Positions 46,684-57,900 of a DNA stretch of 64,000 bases are shown piece after piece. The position numbers and the translations under genes are program-made. The number at the start of each line of letters is the position of its first letter. Within the stretch, counting starts at the first letter, position 1. The notes beneath the pieces were generated by a model. The model ran no database searches, was not told where the DNA came from, and was given only the letters and a program-made list of their open reading frames with translations. Origin of the DNA: Sarcocystis neurona (lineage: Eukaryota; Apicomplexa; Conoidasida; Eucoccidiorida; Sarcocystidae); assembly GCA_000727475.1 (NCBI GenBank), contig KL647291.1:3009957-3073956 (forward strand), given 5' to 3'.

Positions 46684-49247
46684 CTAGTGAATATATTGAC
46701 AATTTTCTACTCTTTTGAAGAGTTCTTTTCTCTGGCGCCTATTGTCACATAAATGTGACCCGCACACACAACAGTTGGAATACGTCAGTTTCTTTGCTGC
46801 CACGCCACTAGTGAGAAAAACACTCACAAGCACATACATATATGGAACAAAGGCATCTGTGTAGTATAAAGTGTTGGCCCGCACACACGTAGTATACAAG
46901 TACCGACTTTTCAGATGGTGGGATCATACAAGTACCCACACAGGTACAGCATACGTATTCGTGTAGACACATCGACGCAGGCGTGTAGACATTACAGACG
47001 AAGTTTCCTGTTTACAGACTCTCACGCACATACTCACATTTGCATACAAATACTTATCTCATATCGCATATACACATCCTCCTACACATACCTATATATA
47101 TGTATGGGCCAGAATTCCTACATACGACGCACTCTCATTCACACCTAGTTACATATATATACACAAAATTATCTGGTATCCCACACATATACTCTCCTAC
47201 ACACATCTACATCTATATATATATATATGGGCCACGTTCCCTACATACAACTCACTCTCATACACATACGTATATATATATATATGTATACAGATTCTCT
47301 TCTCGTAGAGAGACAGACACCCGACGCGAAAAGATATACGAGAAGACCCGTTGAAGTTGTCGCATAAATCGAGACCAACACACACAGACACAGACACATA
47401 TGTGAAGTTGTACAGGTGGAGAAAGACAGACGCAGGTTACCTCTCATGCCCAGAAGAGTACTTATGCGGTCACACACATCGACGTCTGAGCAGCCGCGCA
47501 GGAAGAGACGAAATGGGTATTTTGTATGACGCAGGTGGCAGCAAAGGCGAGATGACGGCCGGAGGAGGCGGCTACGATGGAACGAGTCGGGAACGTCAGC
47601 AGCACATCCTACGAAGCACGTCTCAACTTTAGGATCCTTCTGCAGAGATTGCCTTTCACCTCTTAACACGCAGCTCTTTGAACAGAGAGACGTACACATA
47701 CGTATAAAAAAAATACATATATTTATATACCCATATACCTACATTTATACATATATATATATATATACACATATATATATATGTGGATATATATATATAC
47801 ATATATATACAAGTATATTCGTGGAAGAGTATAGAAATTTGTGTACGTATGGAGTTGTATACCTAGGTTTACATTTTTGCGTGACTACATCTTCCTGTGT
47901 GCACACGCGGGCACGTGTCTACGAAACGGTGGGCGACGCACGCCTGCGTAAACGCAGGTGGAACGTGTGTATATCCCTATCAATACACGAATATATGTTT
48001 GGTTGAGATGTTGGAGGGCTCGCCTTCTCTGTAAGCAGCTACACGTAAATACGCTGCAAGAAGACGGAGAGCGGAGGCAAAGACCGAAGAATGAGAAAAA
48101 GCGAAGAAGCACAAACAGCAAAGAAGACAGAAGCGGAAAACACCGGAACGAAGAAGCGGGAGACGAAGAGATGGAAGAGGAGGAGGAGGATAGAAACAAG
48201 ACAAGGAAAAAGAAAAAGGAAGAATCGATGAATGTTTCTGCGACAGAATAGATATCTGACCTTCCTGGGCCGGCGGACGTTCCACTTTTTCGCTCCTTTT
48301 AACTGTTTTCGATGAGCAAAGAGAGAGCTGCTCTGTCGACTGCTCTGCCTGCCCCAAGTGTTAGGAGAGAGCTGGAAGAAGTCGCTTGATCGAGCGACAA
48401 AGCAAAGACAAGAAGATGGGGGAGAGTCTTTCGAAGAATGACACGGCAAAGAAGCCAAAGAACAAGAAGGTGGAGAAGGTGCAGAAGACGAAGACCGCAG
48501 AAGATGGAAACTCTTCGTCAAGAATAAAGCTGCGGCAGTGGACGGGCAACGGGAAGACGGAAAAGAACGAAAAACGTCACAGGAAAAGTAAGGAGGGCGG
48601 AGAAAAGGGGAGAAGGAAAAAGGAGGAAGAAGGGGAATTTTCAAGACGGCACCACACGTAGGCCCCCGGTCCCGTCTTGAAGAGTAAGCAGACGAAGTAC
48701 AAAGAGACACACAAGAGGGCAATGAAGAGGACGAAGAAGACGAGGGAGAAGAGGAAGAAGGAGGAAAAGGGGAAAAAAGGGAACCTGCCACAGCAGCTAC
48801 AGGTGTCCAAACTTTGCTGAAAAAAACGGGAAGGACTGACGACAACGAGCAGGAAGAGAAGGAGGACGTCGACGAGGAAGAGGAGGAGAGGAGTGCAGCA
48901 GCTCCGGAAGCAGCACCGACACGAGCAGCAGACGTTCCACGACGGGGAATACAGTTTCTTTTTCTTGAGTGTTTCCTTCGAAGGAAAGGCGAACGTGAGC
49001 GGGTGCTGGTGCTGGCATAGCTGAAGTTATTTTCAAGAGCGGGACCCAACCAAGGCGTAGGTGCAGTTCCAACAGGAAAGCACACCTTCAAGTTTGTCAC
49101 TGCTCTCGCCTTAGAACTTGGGAAGCTAGGTAAGAGAGAAGAGTATGGGGAAACAGGTTGCACCCTGGTGCCATGGCAGCGGCAGCAGTAAGCGGTCGAG
49201 CAGCAGCAGCACAAGCAAAGAAACAGAGAGAAAAGTGGAGAAAACAT
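46684..49247 (-). CDS. Hypothetical protein with signal-like N-terminus and Cys-rich C-terminus (partial model)
   Basis: Exon 1 is 49247-48261 (ATG to AAG|GTCAGA, phase 0, 329 codons). It begins MFSPLFSLFLCLCCCC, a hydrophobic signal-like segment, then a Ser/Pro/Arg-rich region. Exon 2 is 47639-47441, after a strong acceptor (GGCAATCTCTGCAG) and before a GTAACC donor, phase 0 to 1. It reads KDPKVETCFVGCAADVPD and onward with many basic and Cys residues. The last exon is 46807-46684, after TTTTTCTCACTAG. It reads LTYSNCCVCGSHLCDN and ends in a basic tail with TAG. Exon 2 and the last exon do not join in phase directly, so a middle exon is missing. One candidate lies at about 46907-47008 and is Cys-rich. 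Signal plus Ser/Arg-rich sequence is the pattern of secreted or apicoplast-targeted proteins, but that is inference. No family is recognised. Confidence 0.42.
47085..47290. repeat. Approximately 120-bp duplicated TATA-rich segment
   Basis: TATGGGCCAGAATTCCTACATACGACGCACTCTC near 47103 recurs as TATGGGCCACGTTCCCTACATACAACTCACTCTC near 47227, with similar TATATA flanks. It lies in an intron of the minus-strand gene model. Confidence 0.7.
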
Positions 49248-49479
49248 GGCCCGCGTGTGCCTGCGAACAACTCCGGCGACGCACCCCAAAGATGCGAGAA
49301 GGGAGAGACAAGAAGCGAAAAGACGAAACACGTGAGAAGTCGCCTCTTCCCCCTCCTTTTCGTCCGTTGCAGTGTATTATTCGTTTCTTTCGACTCTTCT
49401 CATCCCCTTTCTCTTGTAAAGGTTTCTTACGTCAGAGCTATACACACGGGCAAGAATAAATCTTCAGATCCATAAGGCA

Positions 49480-50500
49480 ACCTATGAGTGGCTCTTCGTT
49501 CATATCTTCAGCGATATAAGCAAGAAGTTGGACGGGACCTTTTCTACATGTCAGGAGACTCCTGCGTTCTACAAGAATAGTGCAGAAGGATTGTTCGAGT
49601 ACGCGTGAAAACAGGGCTGATATCTGTATACTTCACTTATAGAGAGATGCACGTCCACACGTAGAGAGGAAGGGAAAGAGATAAAGCAGAAGAGAGAGGG
49701 CAGGAAGACTGATCACCACACACATGCAGAGATAAAAAGGAAGAGAGAAAAGGAGAAACCGAAGCATTCCCTGAAAGCAGAAGCAGACCCGGGACATAGT
49801 GACGGCAGGCCTTAGTTCTTCGCACCGTCGTTCTACACTGGGCCTCTTGCGGCGCTACACATTTTTGGTGTGCACGGTGCCCGTTGTCTTCGCCTTTTGT
49901 CCTGCTTCTGCTCAGAAATTATATGACAGAAAAATTTTACGTTTGGTAAGCAAATCCTACGCCTTCTAAATGTTTCCCAAGCGTATACCCTTCACACCTA
50001 CACGGAGAGGACCGCTTCAAAGGTGTTGCTCTTCCGCCGGGAAGAAAAGACATACCCCCAGAGAAAGAAAAATACAGGGACACATAACACTGGTAATAAA
50101 CTTTCACGCTGGATCTACTGAGGGTGAATATAGAGACGCGGAGAACACGTGTTCTTTGCGTCGTTCTGAGACTGTATACGAACACAAAAGCATATGTAAA
50201 TTACAGACGTGCTCATCTTAGATATATATGTATATATACAGATGTGTCAAGGCGTCACGGACTCCTGACATGATGAGTCTGTGGTACACAGGTGAAAACA
50301 CGAAAATTTAGCATGACGTCGAGGCAGTGCTGTCACATGTTTCCCATAAACTCGCACTCGTATGCCATAGTGAGACTATTCGACTGCGAAGAAGTGCCCA
50401 CAGGGACTCTCTGCGACTCTTCCTGAGAAGTGTTGAGGAAAGTCAAGTTGACTTAAACCTGCGCCAGTGCTTCTGCGATAGTCTATCACGTCGTCTGGGA
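49480..50500. other. Start of the repeat-poor segment; no gene seen
   Basis: Long CAG, TATA and GTGT tracts stop at about 49.5-50.2 kb and are nearly absent to the right edge. The stretch holds no significant open frame. It lies upstream of the minus-strand gene starting at 49247, so its left part should hold that promoter, but no element is recognisable. Confidence 0.45.
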
Positions 50501-50503
50501 ACG

Positions 50504-50737
50504 ATGCAGTCGCGCAGCATTGGGTCGACGGCTTCTGCCCTAGCCACCTGGATATTCTGTTTTGTGTGTACCATCGTCCACGTCCCTACGGAGACGAGTT
50601 GTGAAAACTGTATGGTTATACAGCGAGAATCCCTGTATCTGCCCTCAGTGCAGAAGGACTCCAAACGCGTGAATGACACCGAGTTAAGTTTCTCTGAGGG
50701 CCCCCAGTGGCACAACGTAAAACGGCCATCGAGTTGA
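50504..50737 (+). CDS. Weak ORF with signal-peptide-like start
   Basis: ATG at 50504 opens a frame of 77 codons beginning MQSRSIGSTASALATWIFCFV, a basic start followed by a hydrophobic core. Upstream the same frame is open to 50327. It may be the first exon of a secreted protein, but no donor fits clearly and a frame of this size can arise by chance. Confidence 0.22.
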   Translation: MQSRSIGSTASALATWIFCFVCTIVHVPTETSCENCMVIQRESLYLPSVQKDSKRVNDTELSFSEGPQWHNVKRPSS

Positions 50738-51583
50738 ACGTCCCTCCACAATGTTTTGAGCGGTCTACGTTGAATGTGTGGTGTTGTATCGTTTTTCAAA
50801 TCTCTGCCATGCACGAGGCAGTTGTGCGAAAACCGGGGCCGCGCGCGGTGCAGGTGGGTACGCCCTGATGCTGCGCTGCTGAACGTGGGCACTCACCGCA
50901 GTGGAACATGGTTGTTTTTTTCTGTTCAACAGACGTGATCCCCGTGTAAGTGGTGGCCGTTTTGAGCCCTTCTAATGTTATGCGCAGTTACTTTTATGCG
51001 TCGTCAGTCACTATAAATATCTTCTTGAAAGCACACGCGTACCGAAAAAGTGGCAGCGTGGAAGTGTCTCAAGCACAGTTATGTACGTGAACATCTTCGT
51101 GAATCCGCTGTTTGTGCAGCACTCGTCCAGCAGCGTGAAGTTACACTACCTGGGCCACTGAGTTGCGTCATGATGTCTGTACGGATGAAGTAAAGAATAA
51201 TTCTTCGGAGACGCGCGTGCCTATGACTATATGCAAGTGCACACATAGTGACGCCCACACACACACTCAAACGCGTACACAGAGACACACAGGAAGAGAC
51301 GGAGAAGAGGTGAAAAATATTTTAGGTGCACAGATGCGATTAGCGTCGAGTGTTTTGCCACATTTTGCGGTAAGCTTTGGGTGGTGCTGAACTACTATGG
51401 TCGGCTTGAGCGTCACAAAGAGCTTTTTTGTTCAAGTTGAAAGCAATCAACCATCGTCTTTTCTTAGATGTTGTGACTAGCCCACTTCTGTAGCGGCAGG
51501 TATATCATCAATTGCTAATTATGAAGTGCCGCTAAGGTGCATAGGGACTGCTTGTACGCCACAGTTTCCTTCTCACTTTGCAG

Positions 51584-51681
51584 CTGCCACACATTTCTGG
51601 GCACGTCAAGCGGACGAATACATAGCTGATGTACCAGGAAATGAGACAGATACCGCACAAGGAAGTCCAGGACACAATTAG
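51584..51681 (+). CDS. Possible terminal exon
   Basis: A strong acceptor (TTTCCTTCTCACTTTGCAG) ends at 51583. After two leftover bases the frame reads ATHFWARQADEYIADVPG, then an acidic/Gly-rich end and TAG. It could be the 3' exon of a + strand gene beginning near 50.5 kb, but no junction was established. Function unknown. Confidence 0.28.
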
Positions 51682-52678
51682 GACCTTCTTACAACGTATT
51701 CCACGCCACGTCCGCACAGTGCTAGCTGGAAATTGTCTAACCGACACGCCGGAAAAGTGGAGAGTGACACAGTGTCGTACGACGAAGCAGAAACGGCTCC
51801 AGCGTCAAGTGTGTTCGGGCATACACATATATCCTGCAACAGGATATCATTTACGATGCCTATTATCGCGTTGTTTCCTTGAAAGCGTGTAGAATTGCAT
51901 GAACTGATGCCAACAGCCGCAGAGCGTCCGTATGAACCTACACAGTGAAAAAATCCGACCGCGAGCACGTGTGAGCACACATCAGTTGCAGCAGTATGGA
52001 AGACACTTATATCATCCTACATGAACATCAGCAGCTCAGAATGCTGTTCTCTGCAGCTTGTAATTCGTGCTGCATGCACGCACCGTCAAAAGGCCCCAGT
52101 TCGAAGCCAAGGAAAGACGACACAGGAGAACAACAGCAACACAATCGCACACCCGCATGCTGAATAAGGACTGGACCAGTCGGTTGCAAAATGCTCAACA
52201 GTGGGTCTACAGCGATCGAAAGGCAAAGAGTCGGAAATAGGGAAACATATTTCACGGACAACTCCTGTAACTGCGGCGCCGCTGGACTGCTTTCGATACC
52301 AGTAAAGCATCAGGCTTGCTTGTTACGCAAAAAGGCAGGCCACACCTTCTACAAAGGAAGTGCAGAAAAAGGTATTTTTGTCGGGTGCGGTCAGCTGTTT
52401 CAGTGACCCAGTACACCCAGGAGAGGGTCATGCACGGCGTCCGGGAGCCGTATCGTAGGCGTTCGTGGGGCATCATCTTCAGCTTAAAACTCTAATTCTA
52501 CATACATACTTAGACACGTGTGCTTGAAGGTGCACAGACGCATAGTTTTTATATATTCTACGCAAACTAATGTCCGTACATATGTGTACGTGTATATGTC
52601 CACGCGAAACTCTACACGTGTGCCTGGGGGACAAGCTTGCACCGCTGCGTCTACGCGGACACGCAATTACGCTTGTAG

Positions 52679-52947
52679 GGCCATTTTGCAATACAGTTGC
52701 TCCGCCTCCATTTCTTCGTGCTGCAGCCGCCACATCAAGGATGACTGACGACAGTATCGACGGGCTCGTGAAATTGATACAAAATGTCGCTGCTCGTCTT
52801 GTTTATTATCCTGGACTAACTGGCTTTGACCACGTTCGCAGTGAGTGTAATTGCGCGTTGCCGCAAACTCCCAGGGCACGGGAATACGCATTAAACGCAC
52901 TTCCTGCAGAGGCGAAACAAGCTCATTGTGTGCAGTTTCGCTTTTGA
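52679..52947 (+). CDS. Hypothetical protein, two 3' exons with in-frame intron
   Basis: Exon 52679-52840 follows an acceptor (CAATTACGCTTGTAG). It reads PFCNTVAPPPFLRAAAA and then DDSIDGLVKLIQNVAAR, and ends phase 1 at a strong donor (GCA|GTGAGT). Exon 52910-52947 follows CGCACTTCCTGCAG, joins in phase and ends at TGA. The 69-nt intron is a multiple of three with no stop, so the unspliced message stays in frame and gives the same C-terminus. Upstream exons were not identified. No family is recognised. Confidence 0.38.
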
Positions 52948-53624
52948 AGGGGACAGGCAGAGGGCACTACGTGTAACTTGTAACAGTCACGAGAAGCAGC
53001 CGGCTACAGCACCTACTCGGCTACGGCGGGCGGCGATGACAGCTGTTCACCAGTTGAAACAAGAACGACTGCGTGAATGAACGCAGGAGACTGACGAAAA
53101 CAATAAAAGATTTCCGGTTAGGCCGAAAGTGATGCCTGCTTTTATTTTAAGAAGACATTATAAATGGCAAAGCATCGCAGAGACTCATCTGGAACTAGGG
53201 CGGATAACGCACCGTGCGTCCCCGAGTGTGCTCACAGAAACGGATTTCGAATCGCGGTACCAGAATTCGTGGCGGCCTAGTGATGGCGCACCACAGAATT
53301 CGTGCAACGTTATTTCCTTCGGTTTTGCCGTGTAGTGCTCAGGAGTGGATGCCAATGAAGATTTACGAAGCCGTCAACGATTCGAAAGAGCTCTTCGCAA
53401 ACGACTTTGGTAGTATAGCACTGCAACACAGCGCCTGATTCTTCGTTCCTACTCGAGGAAAAGGACGTGCGTCACCTCAGTCGAGGGGTGAATAAAGAGG
53501 GCCTGTAGACCATATTGTAAACCAGCTACATGCAACAGTTGTGACTGAGGAACGCGCCAGTCTGGCCAGATTTTAGAGGCACCCTTCGTCTTATCTGCTG
53601 CAAAGTACATTTTAGAATTGGCAA

Positions 53625-54362
53625 CTATCCCTCCCACTGTAACGGGGAAGGAAATGATGTGAGGTAAGGTTCTAGATTGGCAGCGACTGCTTGTGCAGTA
53701 ACCGCTCGTCCAGTTACCGGTGAGTGAAAGGGGCGGAAAACGGGCATTAAGCGAACCCGTGCAGAAGGATGTAGGCGCGTGAAACGATAGCAAAAACCCA
53801 TTCCCTTTGGGCAGTAAACGCTATCGTCCACTAGAAGGGACACCTTAGAAGGCTGAAGAAAGACTGCGTGCAAGTAAGAAAGGACTTGTAAACTGTGAAT
53901 ATCGCTGGAGACGGGGGAAATAAGGCGTTTGTACCAGAAAAAGCGGGCGTCGTCCTTCTCTTGCGGAGGCATTCGCGTGTTGGAAAAGCGGAGAAAGTCC
54001 TGCGTCGTCGGGGCTGCACACACGTGTCTACGGAAAAAGTTGTTCGACGCCTTCGACATCTCGTGTTTTCTTCCTTTTTGCGCGTCTTCTCGGATTCTGG
54101 TGCCGTAGGACGAAACAAAAACGTAGTTCCGTAGAGGCAACACAGGAACATCTGTGCAAAAAGAGACGTTCGATGCCTTTGACACCGCGTGTTTCGTTCT
54201 CTTCTGCGTCTCAACCCGAATTCTGGTGTTGTCGAACGAAACAAAGAACGCAACTCTATAATCTCGAAGCACACGCCTCTCCTGTCGACCACCACCCCCC
54301 ACGACCTGATAGACTGCGTTGCATGGAAACGCAGGATGCTCAGTTACACGCATTTGTGTCAT
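53625..54362 (-). CDS. Hypothetical protein with three 42-residue repeats (245 aa)
   Basis: A single ATG-to-stop frame of 245 codons is far longer than expected by chance in this repeat-poor DNA. Residues of about 39-145 contain three diverged copies of a 42-residue unit (126 bp at the DNA level), with recurring elements FVSFDNTRIR, QKRTKHAVSKASN and, in the second copy, FVSSYGTRIREDAQKGRKH. The repeat period is a multiple of three and all copies stay in frame, which supports translation. The C-terminal 90 residues are non-repetitive. It lies 539 bp downstream of the CFAP54 stop on the same strand. No family is recognised, and it is not obviously membrane-bound. Confidence 0.42.
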   Translation of the reverse strand: MTQMRVTEHPAFPCNAVYQVVGGGGRQERRVLRDYRVAFFVSFDNTRIRVETQKRTKHAVSKASNVSFCTDVPVLPLRNYVFVSSYGTRIREDAQKGRKHEMSKASNNFFRRHVCAAPTTQDFLRFSNTRMPPQEKDDARFFWYKRLISPVSSDIHSLQVLSYLHAVFLQPSKVSLLVDDSVYCPKGMGFCYRFTRLHPSARVRLMPVFRPFHSPVTGRAVTAQAVAANLEPYLTSFPSPLQWEG

Positions 54363-54901
54363 CCGCAGGTACGCTTGCTACCATTAGAGAGGATAAAGCG
54401 CTTAGAATAAATGTGTTCAGATACTCTTTCTCGCTTGAATAAGCTGTACACACGGGGTTTGTTAAAGCTGCGCACGCATCAAGCACACTACATAGCTCGT
54501 CGTCGCTTGTGCCTTCCACCAACGCGTGGAGCTTGCCCTGATCTGTTGCTGCGCCAGATAATCCTTCCGAGCCAGAGGCAGTCGGGGCTGCTCCTGCTTC
54601 TCCTGTTTGTACCTGGTTTTTTCAAAGAAATGAGAAACCCACGGCACCAGACTGTCGGGGCAAGCAGGATTCACCAGGCGGACACAGTCTATAGTCCTAT
54701 CTTGCCTGCTGCTTTTTCTGCAGTGCTGTCGATGTCCAAGACTGCCTGCAACTGAAGCCCTAGCGTCGTGCACCTTTGAAAAACCTGAACACTTTTTCTG
54801 GAATGTGCGCAGCAGGCAGTTCCACACATTACCGTACACGTGCACGTACATCAATATATATTACATGTAATGATGTATAATAAAGGGCGGACACCTGCGG
54901 T

Positions 54902-57900
54902 CTATTTATCTTTTTTGAGGAGCACGTAATATTGGCAAGTGCCCTCTGGGACAACCCTCGTCTCAGCGCTCATATATGGAAGCGGTAACACACGCATCCT
55001 TCCCACACACCACACTCTCCTCTCGTAGAACCGCACACGCGAGGAGAGAAAACTGCGTGCCTTTTAACTCCCCATACGGCAGCGCTTACCTTTCTGCCTC
55101 CTCTTCCCGTCACTCTCCCGTCGACAACTCTTGAAACGCCTGTAGAGTTCGTTTCCTGCTGTTGCTGGTGCTGATGCTTCGGGCCCACTCCACTTTTCTG
55201 TGAGCTGGCAGTTTTCATGTCGGCCCATAGCTTTTGCACAGCCGCTACAGCCTGGGCCCTTCCACTACGGTGCGCGCGGTGCTCTTGAAGCTCCAGTTCT
55301 CTGATATATTCCGATGCCTGTGTGTAACTCAGACTGGCCGATGCTGTTGCAGACTCGTTTAACAAAGAAGCTGCACTTCCAGCCCAGCTGCCGTTAGTTG
55401 TCGAAGTTTGCGAGTTGTAGCTGACGCTACCATTTAAGGTGTGAAGGGCGGCCGAGTTTTTCCCTGTTCGACGTGGAGTTCCTGCACGACTCCCCCCACA
55501 CACGCGGCTGCAAGGACTACTACTGCTTCGGTTGCCCCATGTAGGGGCACCCAGAGCCCCACTGATGCTGGCCGTGGCCTCTCGTACCTTCCTTCTTGTC
55601 CCGCGAATAGCAATCCTCGGGTCTTTTCCCGCACTTCCGCATAATGTTCGTGGCAGAGTGGCGTCTCCCATCAGGGTATACAAACGAAGGAGTGTACTGC
55701 TTATCGTAGCACGACAGGCGCTACTCTCTCTTTCTGGCCATGAACAGCCAGTTTCATTTGACGAACCAGCAGAGAGTATCAGCTCGGTCACCGGAATTGG
55801 CAAAGCGTCATTGTATGCCGTAGCACGGTTGCCTGATTTTCGCTGTCGAACCTGGTAACTCAACCTTCTAAACGTGCGATTTAAACGTTGTAAGTGACTT
55901 CTGCTCAGGACAGCAGCATACACACAGGCCTCGTGTTTAACGCTTGCATTCCCGTCCTCGTGTTCGGTGGCATATGCGCATGGCACAGCGCAGTGCAGTG
56001 TAGCTTGTCCCTCTTCGTTATTGCTTCCACTGATGCCGTCTGCACCACGCGTTCCTCCACTAGTATCTCCTTCCGTCTCTGTATTTGTGTTCCCGACGGG
56101 CGTGCCAATGCGCCTGCGAATGCTGCTACTGTGGGGTACACCAGACTGACTGGCGTTTGTGCCGAACGCAGTAGTCAAATATGTCGAACTCGGGACAGGA
56201 AGCACCATATTTTGTCTTTTTCCACGAGAGTTGGCAGCATTTCTTCCCTTGCTGCACATCAAGAGTATCACAGCGTCCTCGCTGGAAGGACGCAAGCGAG
56301 TCCATTCCTGCGTTACGCAGTCATACTGAGAGCTCTCCGCCGTGTCATGGGGGACAACTCCGACCCACGTCCAGCGCAGATGCAGATTTTTTCTTAGGGA
56401 AAACGCTTCCCAGGCTTGCTGCAGCCCGTTGTGACTCGTTGTACACAGTGGGAGAAGTCTCTGCGGTGTGTAATCGGGAACTGCCTGCACACCGCTTGAC
56501 CCTCCCTGTGGTAGACGTTTCCCTGGGCTACTGCCAGAAGATAGTGGCACTGATGTCAGCTGCTGCGTATGCATATTGCTGCCGGAGGGTTGTGACGACG
56601 CTGAAAGGGGAGGACTGCTGCTCGCCGTATGCACAGGGGCATTTGGCAAGCAGCACATTTGCTTGTACCGTGACATGTTGGCAAGTAAGAAGGCATGCAA
56701 GTAGTCGGCAAGGGCCCGCGTGGAGAGATCGAATGAGAAACAGGCGTCACACTTCTCCTGAAGGGAGGTTACCGTCGAAAGCAACATTTCCCAAGTTAAT
56801 TTCGTCCCATCTGAGAGGGTCAGACGGTCGAGGGGCACAGAACCACAGACATAAAAACAGAAAACGCGCAATTACTGGCGGCACTTGCGAGTGAATGTAT
56901 GGGAGAATCTGGTGCGCAAACGAGGTGCCATTATGCTAGACAACAAGTGTTGAGACCAGTCACCACCAACTGCTCCGTTTTGAATACTTAAAGTGCTACA
57001 GGCCGATCAGTATAACAGGCTTCCCGCAGTGCATGTGTATAGTGTATACATGCACCAACGGAAAACGTCGTCTTTGCCAACCGTGGGTGTGGGCGATTCG
57101 CAGAACAGTACCTGCGGCAGGAATCAGTCATACACATGAGACTTTCCTTACACGGAGCGGATACGCGATACGCACTACGCTGTTTCTCATTATATCCCCT
57201 CACCTTGATCGAGGGCGACGTCGACAAGAGGAGGCGAGTGCCCCTCCTCTTTCTGGGAGGTCCACAGGAGAAACCGCTGCACGGCTGCTGCGCTTTTACC
57301 GAGGCAATCCTCCACATTAGTGACTGTGCCATTCGCTACGTTGCATGCACCACCGGATCGCCGTTGCCGCAGTTGTGTGAGCTCCGAAAGCACGCAGTAG
57401 AAGGCGATGATATTCAAGAAGACAATCCGCCTGACTGGTAGGCTCTGGCATTCATCCGCGAGAAGGAAATAACACAGCAGCCCTCTAGTGCCTTCCTGGT
57501 ACAGCCCCGACATCAGACCGAAGTCATTCCCAGCGTAGGTTTCTATAAAGGTTGTTAAAACAAGCACATTCTGCACATAAGTTGCAACGTGATGAAGCCA
57601 GTTGTCGCTACGGGCGCTCTCTTCCTCGGGTCGCAGAACTGGTGGGGTTATACTGCAGCCTGTGGAGCTGTACTGGCGTACAAATTGACGACCTAAACGT
57701 TCTACTTCTGTTTCCATCCTACAGACGCGGAGGAACAGTATGGCCACACGGGCGCACAAGTAAGGCAGCGCCTGATGCAGAAGACATAGACGCTGAAGGA
57801 GATCAGCTACCATCAAACGCGCTTGCGCAGATTCGCCTCTGGCTAGGTAAACTTCAGCCAACTCAATACCCAACTGCACTCGGCGTTCCTGCCAAGGGAC

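Noticed and set aside
48386..49020. + strand Lys/Glu-rich frames opposite the minus-strand gene at 46.7-49.2 kb
   Set aside because: Purely charged low-complexity sequence. The minus-strand frame is longer, starts with a signal-like segment and joins in phase to a second exon.
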